Translations under genes and position numbers: made by a program
The notes under the pieces: model-generated
The model's database searches: none
Told to the model about the DNA's origin: nothing
The model's input: the letters and a program-made list of their open reading frames with translations, nothing else
Assembly: GCA_003105225.1 (NCBI GenBank)
Contig: PQAK01000147.1
Location: 1 to 44,762, forward strand
DNA: 44,762 bases
Reading direction: 5' to 3'
DNA from: Deltaproteobacteria bacterium
GTDB taxonomy: Bacteria > Desulfobacterota > Deferrimicrobia > Deferrimicrobiales > Deferrimicrobiaceae
Shown: positions 17,309 through 25,388 of the stretch, piece by piece
Numbering within the stretch: position 1 is the stretch's first letter
Layout of the letters: each line of letters begins with the position of its first letter

Positions 17309-17509
17309 TTATTCACCCCCCCATGAAAGCCTTTCGGGTGAAATGTAGATGTGTGAATCGATCGACGACGACGAGTACAATCTTTGGGCCAATCGCAACA
17401 GATCGGCGGCGTTATTATTCCGGTCTCCCTTCCGGCGTTCCACCAATTTCCCGATGGCTTCTGTCTTATTGGTCACGTAATCGACTCGATAGACAGTGTA
17501 CGTCTTCAT
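17309..17509 (-). CDS. Small conserved protein of unknown function
   Basis: 66 residues from ATG 17509, preceded by a G-run SD (GGGGGGAT); the frame is open 22 codons further upstream but that part is not protein-like. The sequence (MKTYTVYRVDYVTNKTE, then IGKLVERRKGDRNNNAADLLRLAQRLY) is charged, soluble and has a beta-beta-alpha look. I recall similar short proteins in Geobacter-like genomes, without known function. It has an A/T-rich upstream region and its own terminator at 17224. Confidence 0.6.
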   Translation of the reverse strand: MKTYTVYRVDYVTNKTEAIGKLVERRKGDRNNNAADLLRLAQRLYSSSSIDSHIYISPERLSWGGE

Positions 17510-17934
17510 ATCCCCCCACCATCCTGATACGACGATTAGAAAGTTTCTAACTGGATATTCTGGAAATGTCAACAAGTAATGAACTGCGGGATATCTACAT
17601 CAACCGGGCCACTTTATCATCCAACCGAATTACATCCGATGGAATGTAGCAAAGAGAGGGGTGTCGGATGCAACCCTGTGCGACCTGGAGAAGTCCAATG
17701 GCCCCTGCTCCAAGAACACCTGTTCTTTCGACTTCGGACAGGATAATCGCCCTTAATCTATTCCAACAGGAACATGACGCTCCGGTTGAGCCACGGGGAG
17801 CCGCAGCCTTCATCCGGAACCATTGATGGGACCTGCCCGGGTACCCGGATTCCCATGAGCGCATCGGTCCCTACGACGAAAGCTTGCAGGAAACGATTTA
17901 TCGAATGCGTTCCCCAAGATCCAGCCGAAAGAAA
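17510..17934. other. Gene-free stretch before the tRNA operon terminator
   Basis: About 425 bases of lower GC than the neighbours. Open frames of 78-89 codons exist, but none has a plausible SD, composition or family motif. I see no repeat, hairpin or promoter that I can defend beyond an A/T-rich section at 17530-17580 that may hold the promoter of the 66-residue gene. Confidence 0.4.
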
Positions 17935-17964
17935 AAGGGGCTACGGCCTGTGCCGTAACCCCTT
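17935..17964 (-). terminator. Rho-independent terminator of the tRNA operon
   Basis: 12-bp stem (17935-17946 with 17953-17964, loop CCTGTG). Read leftward it is AAGGGGTTACGG, loop, CCGTAGCCCCTT followed by TTTCTTTC. It lies 9 bases past tRNA-Lys. Confidence 0.85.
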
Positions 17965-17972
17965 GATTTTGC

Positions 17973-18049
17973 TGGTGGGCCATGAAGGATTCGAACCTTC
18001 AACCTCCTGATTAAGAGTCAGCTGCTCTGCCGGGTTGAGCTAATGGCCC
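17973..18049 (-). tRNA. tRNA-Lys, anticodon CTT
   Basis: 77 nt read leftward, with acceptor stem GGGCCAT/ATGGCCC, discriminator A and encoded CCA. The anticodon loop CTCTTAA gives CTT (decodes AAG). The D-loop is slightly long (AACCCGGCAGAGC). Third and last tRNA of the operon. Confidence 0.95.
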
Positions 18050-18065
18050 ACGCTGGGAAAGAACA

Positions 18066-18140
18066 TGGCGCGCCTGGGAGGAATCGAACCTCCGCACCCG
18101 GCTCCGGAGGCCGGTGCTCTATCCCCTGAGCTACAGGCGC
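18066..18140 (-). tRNA. tRNA-Arg, anticodon CCG
   Basis: 75 nt read leftward; acceptor stem GCGCCTG/CAGGCGC, discriminator G, encoded CCA. The anticodon stem CCGGC/GCCGG encloses loop CTCCGGA, anticodon CCG (decodes CGG). It lies 16 bases from tRNA-Lys and 8 bases from tRNA-His. Confidence 0.96.
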
Positions 18141-18148
18141 CTGAAATT

Positions 18149-18225
18149 TGGGGTGAGTGATGGGGATTGAACCCACGACAGCCAGAGCCACAGTCTGGTG
18201 CTCTGCCAACTGAGCTACACTCACC
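18149..18225 (-). tRNA. tRNA-His, anticodon GTG
   Basis: 77 nt counting the extra G(-1) at 18225. Acceptor stem GTGAGTG/CACTCAC, discriminator C and encoded CCA, as expected for tRNA-His. The anticodon loop CTGTGGC gives GTG. First tRNA of the operon. Confidence 0.96.
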
Positions 18226-18248
18226 GTCCGATCCAATGGCGAAAAGGA

Positions 18249-18277
18249 ATTATACAAACCGCCATGCGGGGGGTCAA
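18249..18277 (-). promoter_or_regulatory. Sigma-70-type promoter of the tRNA-His/Arg/Lys operon
   Basis: Leftward -35 TTGACC (18277-18272), a 17-base spacer and a consensus -10 TATAAT (18254-18249). The expected start is about 18242, some 17 bases before tRNA-His. Confidence 0.9.
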
Positions 18278-18411
18278 CGTCAAATCCCGACGGCATCCCC
18301 GTGCAAAAAACCTCTTCTCCCTTCCGGTCTCCTGTTATCATATCACCATTGCCGAATGCATCGACGGGCCGCGCACCGGCCCCATTCCAGCATCCATACC
18401 GGAGGTGGCTC

Positions 18412-18849
18412 ATGAAGGGGAACCCGAAGATCATCGATGCCTTGAACAAGGTCCTGGAGCTGGAGATCGGCGCCATCCTGCAGTATCTCCACCACCACTG
18501 GACGGGTGACGGGATGGAGAGCGCGGCGATCCTGCCCCTCTTCGAGAAGACCAGCATGGACGAGATGAAGCATGCGGAACGCGTCGCCGAACGGATCAAC
18601 TTCCTCGAAGGCGATCCCTCCCTGAAGCCCGCTCCGGCCAAGAAGGGCGGGGACCTGCGGAAAATGATGCTGGACGACCTCGAGGGCGAGTACGGCGCCA
18701 TCGAGTACTACAAGACCGTCATCAAGCTCGCCGACGAGGCCGGGGACTCCACCACCCGGCTGATGATGGAAGAGATTGTCGCCCAGGAAGAGGAGCACGC
18801 CGACCTCTGGGAGACGATCCTCCAGAAGACCGGGAAAAAACTCCCGTAG
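18412..18849 (+). CDS. bfr: Bacterioferritin
   Basis: 145 residues from ATG 18412 (SD GGAGGTGG). Four-helix ferritin-like fold. The diiron ligands line up with E. coli Bfr: E18, E51, H54, E93 and E126/E127 with H129, and M52 sits at the position of the Bfr haem-ligating methionine. It should store iron and detoxify Fe(II)/H2O2 in the cytosol as a 24-mer. The length is near the usual 155-160, slightly short at the C-terminus. It diverges from the tRNA operon promoter. A role in supplying iron for the many haem and Fe-S proteins nearby is inference. Confidence 0.9.
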   Translation: MKGNPKIIDALNKVLELEIGAILQYLHHHWTGDGMESAAILPLFEKTSMDEMKHAERVAERINFLEGDPSLKPAPAKKGGDLRKMMLDDLEGEYGAIEYYKTVIKLADEAGDSTTRLMMEEIVAQEEEHADLWETILQKTGKKLP

Positions 18850-18931
18850 CACTTCGTTTCATCCGCAACGCCGGGAGGAATTGGCTTCGCTGCCTCGGAG
18901 GGGGGGGACTCCGCCGAACCGGCCTGCGACA

Positions 18932-19165
18932 GGCGCCTTCCGTAGGGGGCGTATACCGCAGCAGCAGGCGCATTTCCTTTGCCCGCCTTCTTCCTCGCGG
19001 GAGACTTCCTCGCAGCTACGCTCGCGACCTGCGACCGCTCGCTGCAGGTTCCGCTCGACGCAATCTTTGCCTCGCTCCACATGCCGCTGCGATGAAGCTC
19101 CCGCTGCGTCATCCGGCGCGGACAGGGAACGCGAGCTGTCGGAATGCGCCTCAAACGGAAGGCGC
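18932..19165. repeat. Imperfect palindromic intergenic repeat C
   Basis: The 337-base gap 18850-19186 has no credible gene. It contains an inverted pair: GGCGCCTTCCGT near 18932-18943 and ACGGAAGGCGC near 19155-19165, continued by weaker pairing (GGGGGCGTATACCGCAGC against GCTGTCGGAATGCGCC). Size and architecture recall repeats A and B, but the core is not clearly related. Confidence 0.5.
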
Positions 19166-19186
19166 AGCCGAAGGAAAGCCCCCGGA

Positions 19187-19834
19187 CTATTTGACGATCC
19201 CCCTCTGGTATGCGAACTTGATCAGCCCCGCGCGCGTCCGGATGTCCAGTTTTTCCTGGAAGTTCGCGTAGTGGGCGACGACGGTCTTCACGCTGATATC
19301 GAGCAGGCTCGCGATCTCCTTGTGGGTGTGCCCTTCCGCGATCAGCTTCAGAACCTGCTTTTCCCGGTCCGTCAGCCTCTCGTAAGGATCCTCCGCGGCG
19401 GCGTCCTTCCGGCTCAGGTAGTCCCCGATCACGGAGGATGCGATCGCGGAGTACAGGTAGAACTCCCCTCTCGCGACCGCCCGGATCGACGAGATGAGAT
19501 CGGTCCCCACGGCGTGCTTCAGGATGTAGCCGGAGACGCCCGCCTTGAGCAGCCGGCTGACGTACTCCTTGTCGTCGTACTGGCTCAAGACGAGGATCCG
19601 GATCTCGGGGTTCGTCTTCTTCACCTCGATGGCGGCTTCGAGCCCCCCGAGCCCCGGCATCGCGATGTCCAGCAGGATGATGTCTGGCCGAAGCGTCTGC
19701 GCCTTCCGGATCGTCTCCATCCCGTCGGCAGCCTCGCCAACGACCTCGATGTCGTCGTGGAGCTTGAGGATCGCGATGATGCCCTCCCTCACCAGGGCGT
19801 GGTCATCCGCCACGAGGATCCGGATCTTCGCCAT
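19187..19834 (-). CDS. NarL/FixJ-family response regulator
   Basis: 215 residues from ATG 19834 (SD GGAGGGGG). Receiver domain with D10-D11, phosphoacceptor D56 (LLDIAMPG) and the conserved lysine in LKAGVSGYILK. The C-terminal LuxR-type HTH is RLTDREKQVLKLIAEGHTHKEIASLLDISVKTV. It is 38 bases downstream of the cognate kinase gene and is last in the respiratory module. The probable target is the promoter at the head of this module, where a dyad lies at 27758. The open frame continues upstream of the ATG but only as antisense of the kinase. Confidence 0.93.
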   Translation of the reverse strand: MAKIRILVADDHALVREGIIAILKLHDDIEVVGEAADGMETIRKAQTLRPDIILLDIAMPGLGGLEAAIEVKKTNPEIRILVLSQYDDKEYVSRLLKAGVSGYILKHAVGTDLISSIRAVARGEFYLYSAIASSVIGDYLSRKDAAAEDPYERLTDREKQVLKLIAEGHTHKEIASLLDISVKTVVAHYANFQEKLDIRTRAGLIKFAYQRGIVK

Positions 19835-19872
19835 GTCCCCCTCCGCCTTTCCGAAAAACCCGCCGGGCCCGG

Positions 19873-21708
19873 TCAGGTCGGGACGGGGATGAACACCTGG
19901 ATCCTCGTCCCCTTCCCCGGTTCCGACCAGATCGAAAGTTTGCCGTCCAGCAGGCGCACCCGCTCCTCCATCCCTACCAGCCCGAGTCCCAGGTGGGTGT
20001 TTTCCCGTTCGGTGTCGGTCGCCTTGCGCACATCGAACCCCTTGCCGTCGTCCTCGATCGAAAGCTCGATCCCCGCGTCGCCGAACGCCGCAACCACCGC
20101 CACATGCCTCGCGCCGGCGTGCTTGCTGATATTGATGATCGATTCCTGCACGACCCGGAACAGCGCCAGCTCGATTTTCGAATAGTCCAGCACGCCGCGG
20201 GTGCGGTCTTTCAGCCTCTCCCGGCTGCCGCTCGTGCGAAACTGGAACGGGATCCCCCGCTCCCCGATGTGCTTCTCCAGGACCCACTTGATCGCGGATT
20301 CCAGCCCCAGGTCGTCCAGGATCGGGGGGCGGAGGTCCTTGATCATCTGGTGGACGCCTTTCAGCATCGCCATGCACTGTTCCCGGATCTGCAGGAGCTG
20401 CTTCCGGATGGGGTCGTACTCCGAGAAGTGGATGACGATCGAATCCAGCGCAATCAGGATGGCATTCAGGGACTGGCTCGTGTCGTCGTGCAACTCCCGG
20501 GCGATCCGCTTCCTCTCCTCCTCCTCCACGGTGAACACTTTCCGCAGCAGCGTCGCCAGCTTTTCCTTGCTGCGGTTCAGCTCCTTCGTCCGCTCCGCCA
20601 CCCGGCTTTCCAGCTCGACGCTGTAGGACTGGATGCTCTCGAGGGATTCGGCAAGCTTGATCCGCATCTCATCGAAGCTCTGGCTCAGCGTCCCGATTTC
20701 GTCCTTCGTGGACACCTCGATCGGGTCCCGGAGATTGCCGCGGGCGATCCGCTGCGTGGCGGTGATCAATGACCGCACGGGCCGGACGATGCTCCGGGAG
20801 AGCCCGATGGCGAGCAGGGTCGCGGTAATGATGGAGATGACGCTCAAGACCACGAACCCTTCCCGCAGGTGGACCGACGGCAGGAAAACCGCTTCCTGCG
20901 GGTCCCTCACGATGACCCCCCAGGGGGCCATGGAGAGGGGGGCGAACGCCAGCATGTCCTTTTCCCTCCTGCTGTCGGGGGAGCTCTCCTTGCACCGGTG
21001 GCAGTTGAGGACCGTCGCCTTCTTCTCGTTCATGAGATTTCCCAGGAACTTGTACCGCTCGCTGCAGGTGAGAATCCGCCGGGGATCGTTGGACGCGATG
21101 ATGATCCCCCGGCTGTCGACCAGCTCGATGAAGGTATCGGATCCCGTCGGGATGGTGCGGATGATCTGCGCCAGGAGGTAGTTGGTGGGATCGATCTCGC
21201 CGCCCGCCGCGCCGACGATCTCCCCGTTCCTGTTCCGCAAGGGGACCAGGGCGAAGATGATTTTCCTCTGGGTGGGGGTGATCGTGTAGATGTCCGAGAT
21301 GACCGGCTTGAGCTCCGTGAGGGTCCTGCTGACATAGGGGATGCCCAGCAGGTTGACCTTGTCGTCTTCCTGGTGCGGGTAGGAGATCGCGATGTTTCCG
21401 TACCGGTCCAGCAGGAAGACCCTGCCCGTGAAGATCGAGTAATCGATCGCCGCCTTGAGGACCTTCTTCTCGGGCTCCCAGTCGCCGTCCTCGAAATCCA
21501 CCTTGCCGGATAGCGAGATGTCGTAGAGCCGCTTGAGGTTGCTCTCGAGGACGTAGTCGACGTACTTGCCGATGATGTTGGCGAGGGCCAGCCGGCTCTC
21601 CAGGGAGCGCTTGATGCTGGCGTTCACGCTCAGGTAGCTGATGACCCCGAGGCTCACCAGGATGATGCTCATGTTCAGGATCAGCAGGACGATGATTCGC
21701 TTCTTCAC
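19873..21708 (-). CDS. Membrane sensor histidine kinase, NarX-like (HisKA_3) with periplasmic Cache domain
   Basis: 611 residues from GTG 21708 (weak SD). TM1 at residues 4-26, a Cache-like sensor domain (about 30-275), TM2 around 280-305, HAMP (RSIVRPVRSLITATQRIARGNL), a coiled coil, the HisKA_3 dimerisation motif RELHDDTSQSL with H407, and HATPase (GLGLVGMEERVRLLDGKL). The sensor domain contains an unusual CHRC pair (near 20988-21003) and another cysteine (near 21064), which might sense redox or bind metal. It is encoded directly after the cytochrome b gene of the module it likely controls. Confidence 0.92.
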   Translation of the reverse strand: MKKRIIVLLILNMSIILVSLGVISYLSVNASIKRSLESRLALANIIGKYVDYVLESNLKRLYDISLSGKVDFEDGDWEPEKKVLKAAIDYSIFTGRVFLLDRYGNIAISYPHQEDDKVNLLGIPYVSRTLTELKPVISDIYTITPTQRKIIFALVPLRNRNGEIVGAAGGEIDPTNYLLAQIIRTIPTGSDTFIELVDSRGIIIASNDPRRILTCSERYKFLGNLMNEKKATVLNCHRCKESSPDSRREKDMLAFAPLSMAPWGVIVRDPQEAVFLPSVHLREGFVVLSVISIITATLLAIGLSRSIVRPVRSLITATQRIARGNLRDPIEVSTKDEIGTLSQSFDEMRIKLAESLESIQSYSVELESRVAERTKELNRSKEKLATLLRKVFTVEEEERKRIARELHDDTSQSLNAILIALDSIVIHFSEYDPIRKQLLQIREQCMAMLKGVHQMIKDLRPPILDDLGLESAIKWVLEKHIGERGIPFQFRTSGSRERLKDRTRGVLDYSKIELALFRVVQESIINISKHAGARHVAVVAAFGDAGIELSIEDDGKGFDVRKATDTERENTHLGLGLVGMEERVRLLDGKLSIWSEPGKGTRIQVFIPVPT

Positions 21709-21871
21709 GTTCCGGGCGCCAAGGGGGGGGCCCTCGTTTCCTTCGCAGGCCGGTTGACAGGTTGAACCGCCGGAAGCACGGGTAAATCGCCCAACGTCAA
21801 TGTAATCGCAATGCGCAAGACCGTCAACGGTTTCCGTTTCCCGGCCTTCCGCGCCGCCGGGAAACGGCGTT

Positions 21872-22636
21872 TCACGGGACCCCGGGCTCCGGGCGAGGCT
21901 TGACCGCGGCCGCTTCCTTGTGGCCGTTCCCGAGCAGCTCCTCGACCTCCACCCCCTCGATCGCGGCGAGCTCGATGGGATGCTCCCGGAGCATCCGTTC
22001 GCGGGAGATGTCCCCCGTGAAGATGGTCGTGTCGAGGGGGAACGCCTCCGGGCTGAAGATCGCGTTGTAGATGTGCCAGATCGCGTTGATGAGGAAGATC
22101 AGGAGGGCCTCGTTGGAGTGCAGCGCCTTGGCGGCGGGGATGCTCTCTCCGGGCAGCACGCGCGTGAAGAACGTGGGCAGCCACAAAACGGCCCCCGTTC
22201 CCATCATCAGGACGCCGCCCACCAGGATCGTCCAGTATTCGAACTTTTCCATGTAGTCGTAGCGGTCGCACCGGGCGAGATGCTCCTCCAGCCCGAAGTA
22301 GTACCGGATGTTGTGGACGGCGTCCTGGAGGTCCCCCTTCTTGATGAACATGGACGGCCCCCACCTTCCGCGGGCGATGCCTCCGACCGCGATCGCGATA
22401 TGCAGGATCAGCTCGAAGGAAAACAGGACTCCCGCGCAGCGGTGGATCAACCGGACGTTGTCGATCCCGCTCATCTTCAGGATGAACCACTGGGCGGAAT
22501 CCACGTACCAGAACCGCTGGCACAGCCCCGTCGCGAAGAGGACGACGGTGGACAGGATGATCCCCCAGTGCTCCAGGATCCGGTACCCGCTGAACCTTCT
22601 CATCTTTTTCTTTCCCGTCTCCATCGGCGCCCCCAT
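21872..22636 (-). CDS. Di-haem cytochrome b (thiosulphate/formate-dehydrogenase gamma type)
   Basis: 254 residues, ATG 22636 with AGGAA upstream. Four to five hydrophobic segments. Candidate haem b ligands are H23 (LEHWG), H65 (LIHRCAG), H79 (LHIAI) and the later HSNEALL and IWHIYN histidines, a pattern of formate dehydrogenase gamma/NapC-partner cytochromes b. It likely exchanges electrons with menaquinone in the inner membrane. It lies 19 bases after the 13-haem cytochrome gene. The hydrophilic C-terminus ends in a Lys/Pro-rich tail. Confidence 0.85.
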   Translation of the reverse strand: MGAPMETGKKKMRRFSGYRILEHWGIILSTVVLFATGLCQRFWYVDSAQWFILKMSGIDNVRLIHRCAGVLFSFELILHIAIAVGGIARGRWGPSMFIKKGDLQDAVHNIRYYFGLEEHLARCDRYDYMEKFEYWTILVGGVLMMGTGAVLWLPTFFTRVLPGESIPAAKALHSNEALLIFLINAIWHIYNAIFSPEAFPLDTTIFTGDISRERMLREHPIELAAIEGVEVEELLGNGHKEAAAVKPRPEPGVP

Positions 22637-22655
22637 CCCCCGTTCCTTCCCGTTG

Positions 22656-24107
22656 TCACCGGTTGACCGCGTACCGCCAGATGTGCAGGAAGATCTGCAG
22701 AACGAACCCCAGCCCCATGAGCGGGATGAAGATCCGGTAGGCCGTGTTGACGAGGAAGATCATCGGGTACTTGGAGAGAGACGGCTTGTAGTGCGACAGC
22801 CAGGCGTCGGGGAAGTTCTCGTTGGCGTCCTTGTGGCACTTCTGGCACCGCTTGACGAGGTTGGCCTTGACCACGACGGGATCGGAGCTCGCGGCGCCGG
22901 TGATGTTGTGGGTGCCGTGGCAGTCCGTGCATACGGCGATCGGCCTGGCCGGCTTGTAGAGCTGCTCCCGCTGCTTCCGGTACAACCCGAGGGTAACCCC
23001 GTGGAAGTCGGATAGGTAGGCGTTCAGGACTCCCGTCGACAGCCCGTACTTGCTGACGATCGCCGGGTTCGCGTGGCAGTTCCCGCACATCTGGGGGATC
23101 TTCTCGTGGTACTCGAGCGTCAGCGGATTGTCGATGTTGTGCGCCGTGTGGCAGTCGATGCACACCGGGACGTCCTGGTTCTGCTCGTTGAAGAGGGCAT
23201 TGCCGTGGACGCTCTTGGCATACACCTCGTAGACGCCGGGGTGGCACTTCCGGCACTTCTGGGTGGTGATCGTTCTCCCCTTGACCCCCCGGGTGATGTG
23301 GTGGATCACGTGGGAGCCGTGGCAGTCGTTGCACACCGGGGCCGACAGGTTCCCCTGGCTCAAGACCGTGTAGTGGACGCTGTCCAGGGTCTTCGTGTAC
23401 TTGTCGAAGTGGCACCTTCGGCAGCTCTCGGATGCGGTGATCGTATAGTCCCTCCGGCTCCGGAAGTTCCTCTTGGGGTGCTCTTCCGAGGAAAAGCCGT
23501 AATGGCAGTCCGAACACCGCAGCTTGTCGTGGGCGTTGTCCTCCGCGGTCGACATCTCCACCGTGAGCGGGATCTTCTCGTTGTTTCGGCACGTCATGGA
23601 CATTTCGTGCTGGTGGCAGCTCATGCAGTACTGCTTTTCGCTCTTGATGATCTTCCCCCCCGCGACGGGGTTCCCGGAATGCGCATCGTGGCAGTCCGTG
23701 CAGATGGAGGAGATCCCCTCCTTCTCGCGGAGCAGCAGGTTCGCGTGGATCGGCTTGGCCTTGATCTGCTCGGCCGCATGGCATCCCCGGCACACGGCCG
23801 AGGCCCGCATCCGGTACTGGTCCCGGGTAGCGAACCTGCGGGCGGGATGCGCATCCGCCGAGAAATCGGTGTGGCACCGGGAGCAGGCGAGGGCGTTGTG
23901 GACCGAGACCTTGTATTTCGCGGGGTTTACATACGTCGGAATCGAATCCCCGTTTGCCAGCTTGAAGAAGGATCCTTTCTTCCCGTGGCATTGCAGGCAT
24001 TTCAGCGATTCCGCGGAAAGCTCCGCGTCCCCGGCGTGCACCGCCGGGGACGCGGCCGCCATCAGGAGAACCGCCAGCCCGAGGATCAGCTTCATCCCCT
24101 GTTTCAT
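22656..24107 (-). CDS. 13-haem c-type cytochrome with C-terminal membrane anchor
   Basis: 483 residues, ATG 24107 after AGGAGGGA. A Sec signal (VHAGDA cleavage region) precedes thirteen CxxCH motifs: CLQCH, CSRCH, CRGCH, CTDCH, CMSCH, CSDCH, CRRCH, CNDCH, CRKCH, CIDCH, CGNCH, CTDCH, CQKCH. A hydrophobic helix near the end (IFIPLMGLGFVLQIFLHIW) would tether it to the inner membrane, facing the periplasm. The repeated CxDCHxxH spacing resembles NrfH/octahaem-type packing. It should relay electrons between the cytochrome b/NrfD subunits and soluble periplasmic cytochromes. Confidence 0.92.
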   Translation of the reverse strand: MKQGMKLILGLAVLLMAAASPAVHAGDAELSAESLKCLQCHGKKGSFFKLANGDSIPTYVNPAKYKVSVHNALACSRCHTDFSADAHPARRFATRDQYRMRASAVCRGCHAAEQIKAKPIHANLLLREKEGISSICTDCHDAHSGNPVAGGKIIKSEKQYCMSCHQHEMSMTCRNNEKIPLTVEMSTAEDNAHDKLRCSDCHYGFSSEEHPKRNFRSRRDYTITASESCRRCHFDKYTKTLDSVHYTVLSQGNLSAPVCNDCHGSHVIHHITRGVKGRTITTQKCRKCHPGVYEVYAKSVHGNALFNEQNQDVPVCIDCHTAHNIDNPLTLEYHEKIPQMCGNCHANPAIVSKYGLSTGVLNAYLSDFHGVTLGLYRKQREQLYKPARPIAVCTDCHGTHNITGAASSDPVVVKANLVKRCQKCHKDANENFPDAWLSHYKPSLSKYPMIFLVNTAYRIFIPLMGLGFVLQIFLHIWRYAVNR

Positions 24108-24146
24108 GCGCGTCCCTCCTTTTGGGGAGACAAGGGAGCCATTACG

Positions 24147-25388
24147 TCATCCATGCCCCTCCGGGAAGTCCGGGTGCTCCCGAAGCACGGGCATGCGGTT
24201 CAGGATCCATCGGAACAGGAGGACGTGGAAGGTGATGATGGACAGGACGATCGCGACCTCCCTCGCCGGGGGGATGATGTCATGGAAGTGATTCGGCAGG
24301 TTCCAGTTGAACATGAGGATGGAGACGTTGAGCCGGTTCAGGATGATCCCCGCGACGGCATGGAAGGCGCCCCACCGGACGAGGGTCGCGCTTCCCTTTT
24401 TCACGCCCACGGTAAGAACGATCCCGGGGGCGAGGATGAACAGGAGGATTTCGGCGAGGAACCAGATGCCGTACGGGGTGCGCAGCAGCGCCCAGTTGTC
24501 GTCGTGGGCCACCCCGATCAGCTTCAGCGCGAAGAAGACGAACATGACGATGCACGCCGCCTTTCCGAGGCCGACGGTCTGCGGGTCGAGGTTCGACAGG
24601 AACTGGTGGTCCGCCTTGTCCCGGAGCCACCTCGCCGCCACGGTGCTCACCGCGATCACCATGCAGAGCCCCGCGTAGATGCTGGAGATGAAGAAGAACA
24701 CGGGGATGAACGCCGAGTACCACAGCGGGTGGAGCTTCCCCGGCGCCAGGAGGAACAGCGCGCCCAGCGCGGACTGGTGGAGCGTGGAGAGGATCACGCC
24801 GCCGATCGTCATCCCGACGGTGATCAGGATCGCCCACTTCCGCGTCCTGCGCGCCTGGATCCACTCGAGGATCGCCGGGCTGAATTCCAGCAGCTGGACG
24901 GTCAGGTACGTCGCGACGTGCCAGGCGACGAGGAAGAGGACGGAGGTGGGGCCGTAGGAAACCGCCATGGGGTAGTAGATCCTCCAGGGGCGGCCGATGT
25001 CGATCAGGAGGTAGATGACCGCGAAGAGGTAACCCATGAAACCGGTCAGGACCCCGAGCCGTACCAGGGAATGATACTGCTTGTACCCGAAGATGTATAC
25101 CGCGGTCGCCATCACGTACCCCGTCGCCGAGAGGGGGACGCCGGAGAAGAGCCCCCATCCGAGCAGGATGCTCCAGGGATACTCGTTGGAGGCGTGGGTC
25201 ACCGCCGCCAGGCCTTTCGCGAAGCGGACCCCGATCAGCGGGAAACCGATGCACAGGATGATCATCGCCACGATGTTGAACGGCGTGATGAGCGTTCTTG
25301 CGTATTCGGAGAGGGGCATCCCCATCAGCAGCTTGTCGGCGAAGCGTACGGGGAATCCGGCCTCTTTCGCGATGGTGTCCTCCTTCAT
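24147..25388 (-). CDS. NrfD/HybB-type quinone-interacting membrane subunit
   Basis: 413 residues from ATG 25388, overlapping the ferredoxin-subunit stop (ATGA). About ten hydrophobic segments; PSRP-like features are visible: LIDIGRPWRIYYP, STLHQSALGALFLL and a WGAFHAVAGIILNRLNVS block. NrfD proteins exchange electrons with the quinone pool and are partnered by a four-cluster ferredoxin subunit, here encoded directly upstream. The longer open frame to 25751 is antisense of that gene and is rejected as N-terminus. Confidence 0.92.
   Translation of the reverse strand: MKEDTIAKEAGFPVRFADKLLMGMPLSEYARTLITPFNIVAMIILCIGFPLIGVRFAKGLAAVTHASNEYPWSILLGWGLFSGVPLSATGYVMATAVYIFGYKQYHSLVRLGVLTGFMGYLFAVIYLLIDIGRPWRIYYPMAVSYGPTSVLFLVAWHVATYLTVQLLEFSPAILEWIQARRTRKWAILITVGMTIGGVILSTLHQSALGALFLLAPGKLHPLWYSAFIPVFFFISSIYAGLCMVIAVSTVAARWLRDKADHQFLSNLDPQTVGLGKAACIVMFVFFALKLIGVAHDDNWALLRTPYGIWFLAEILLFILAPGIVLTVGVKKGSATLVRWGAFHAVAGIILNRLNVSILMFNWNLPNHFHDIIPPAREVAIVLSIITFHVLLFRWILNRMPVLREHPDFPEGHG

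Noticed and set aside
17595..17864. 89-codon leftward frame
   Set aside because: No SD, atypical composition and no recognisable motif.
18776..20185. 469-codon rightward frame across the bacterioferritin end and the regulator
   Set aside because: It is antisense to the response regulator and kinase and begins inside the bfr gene.
19835..20377. N-terminal extension of the response regulator
   Set aside because: The receiver domain begins exactly at ATG 19834 with a good SD, and the extension is antisense to the kinase.
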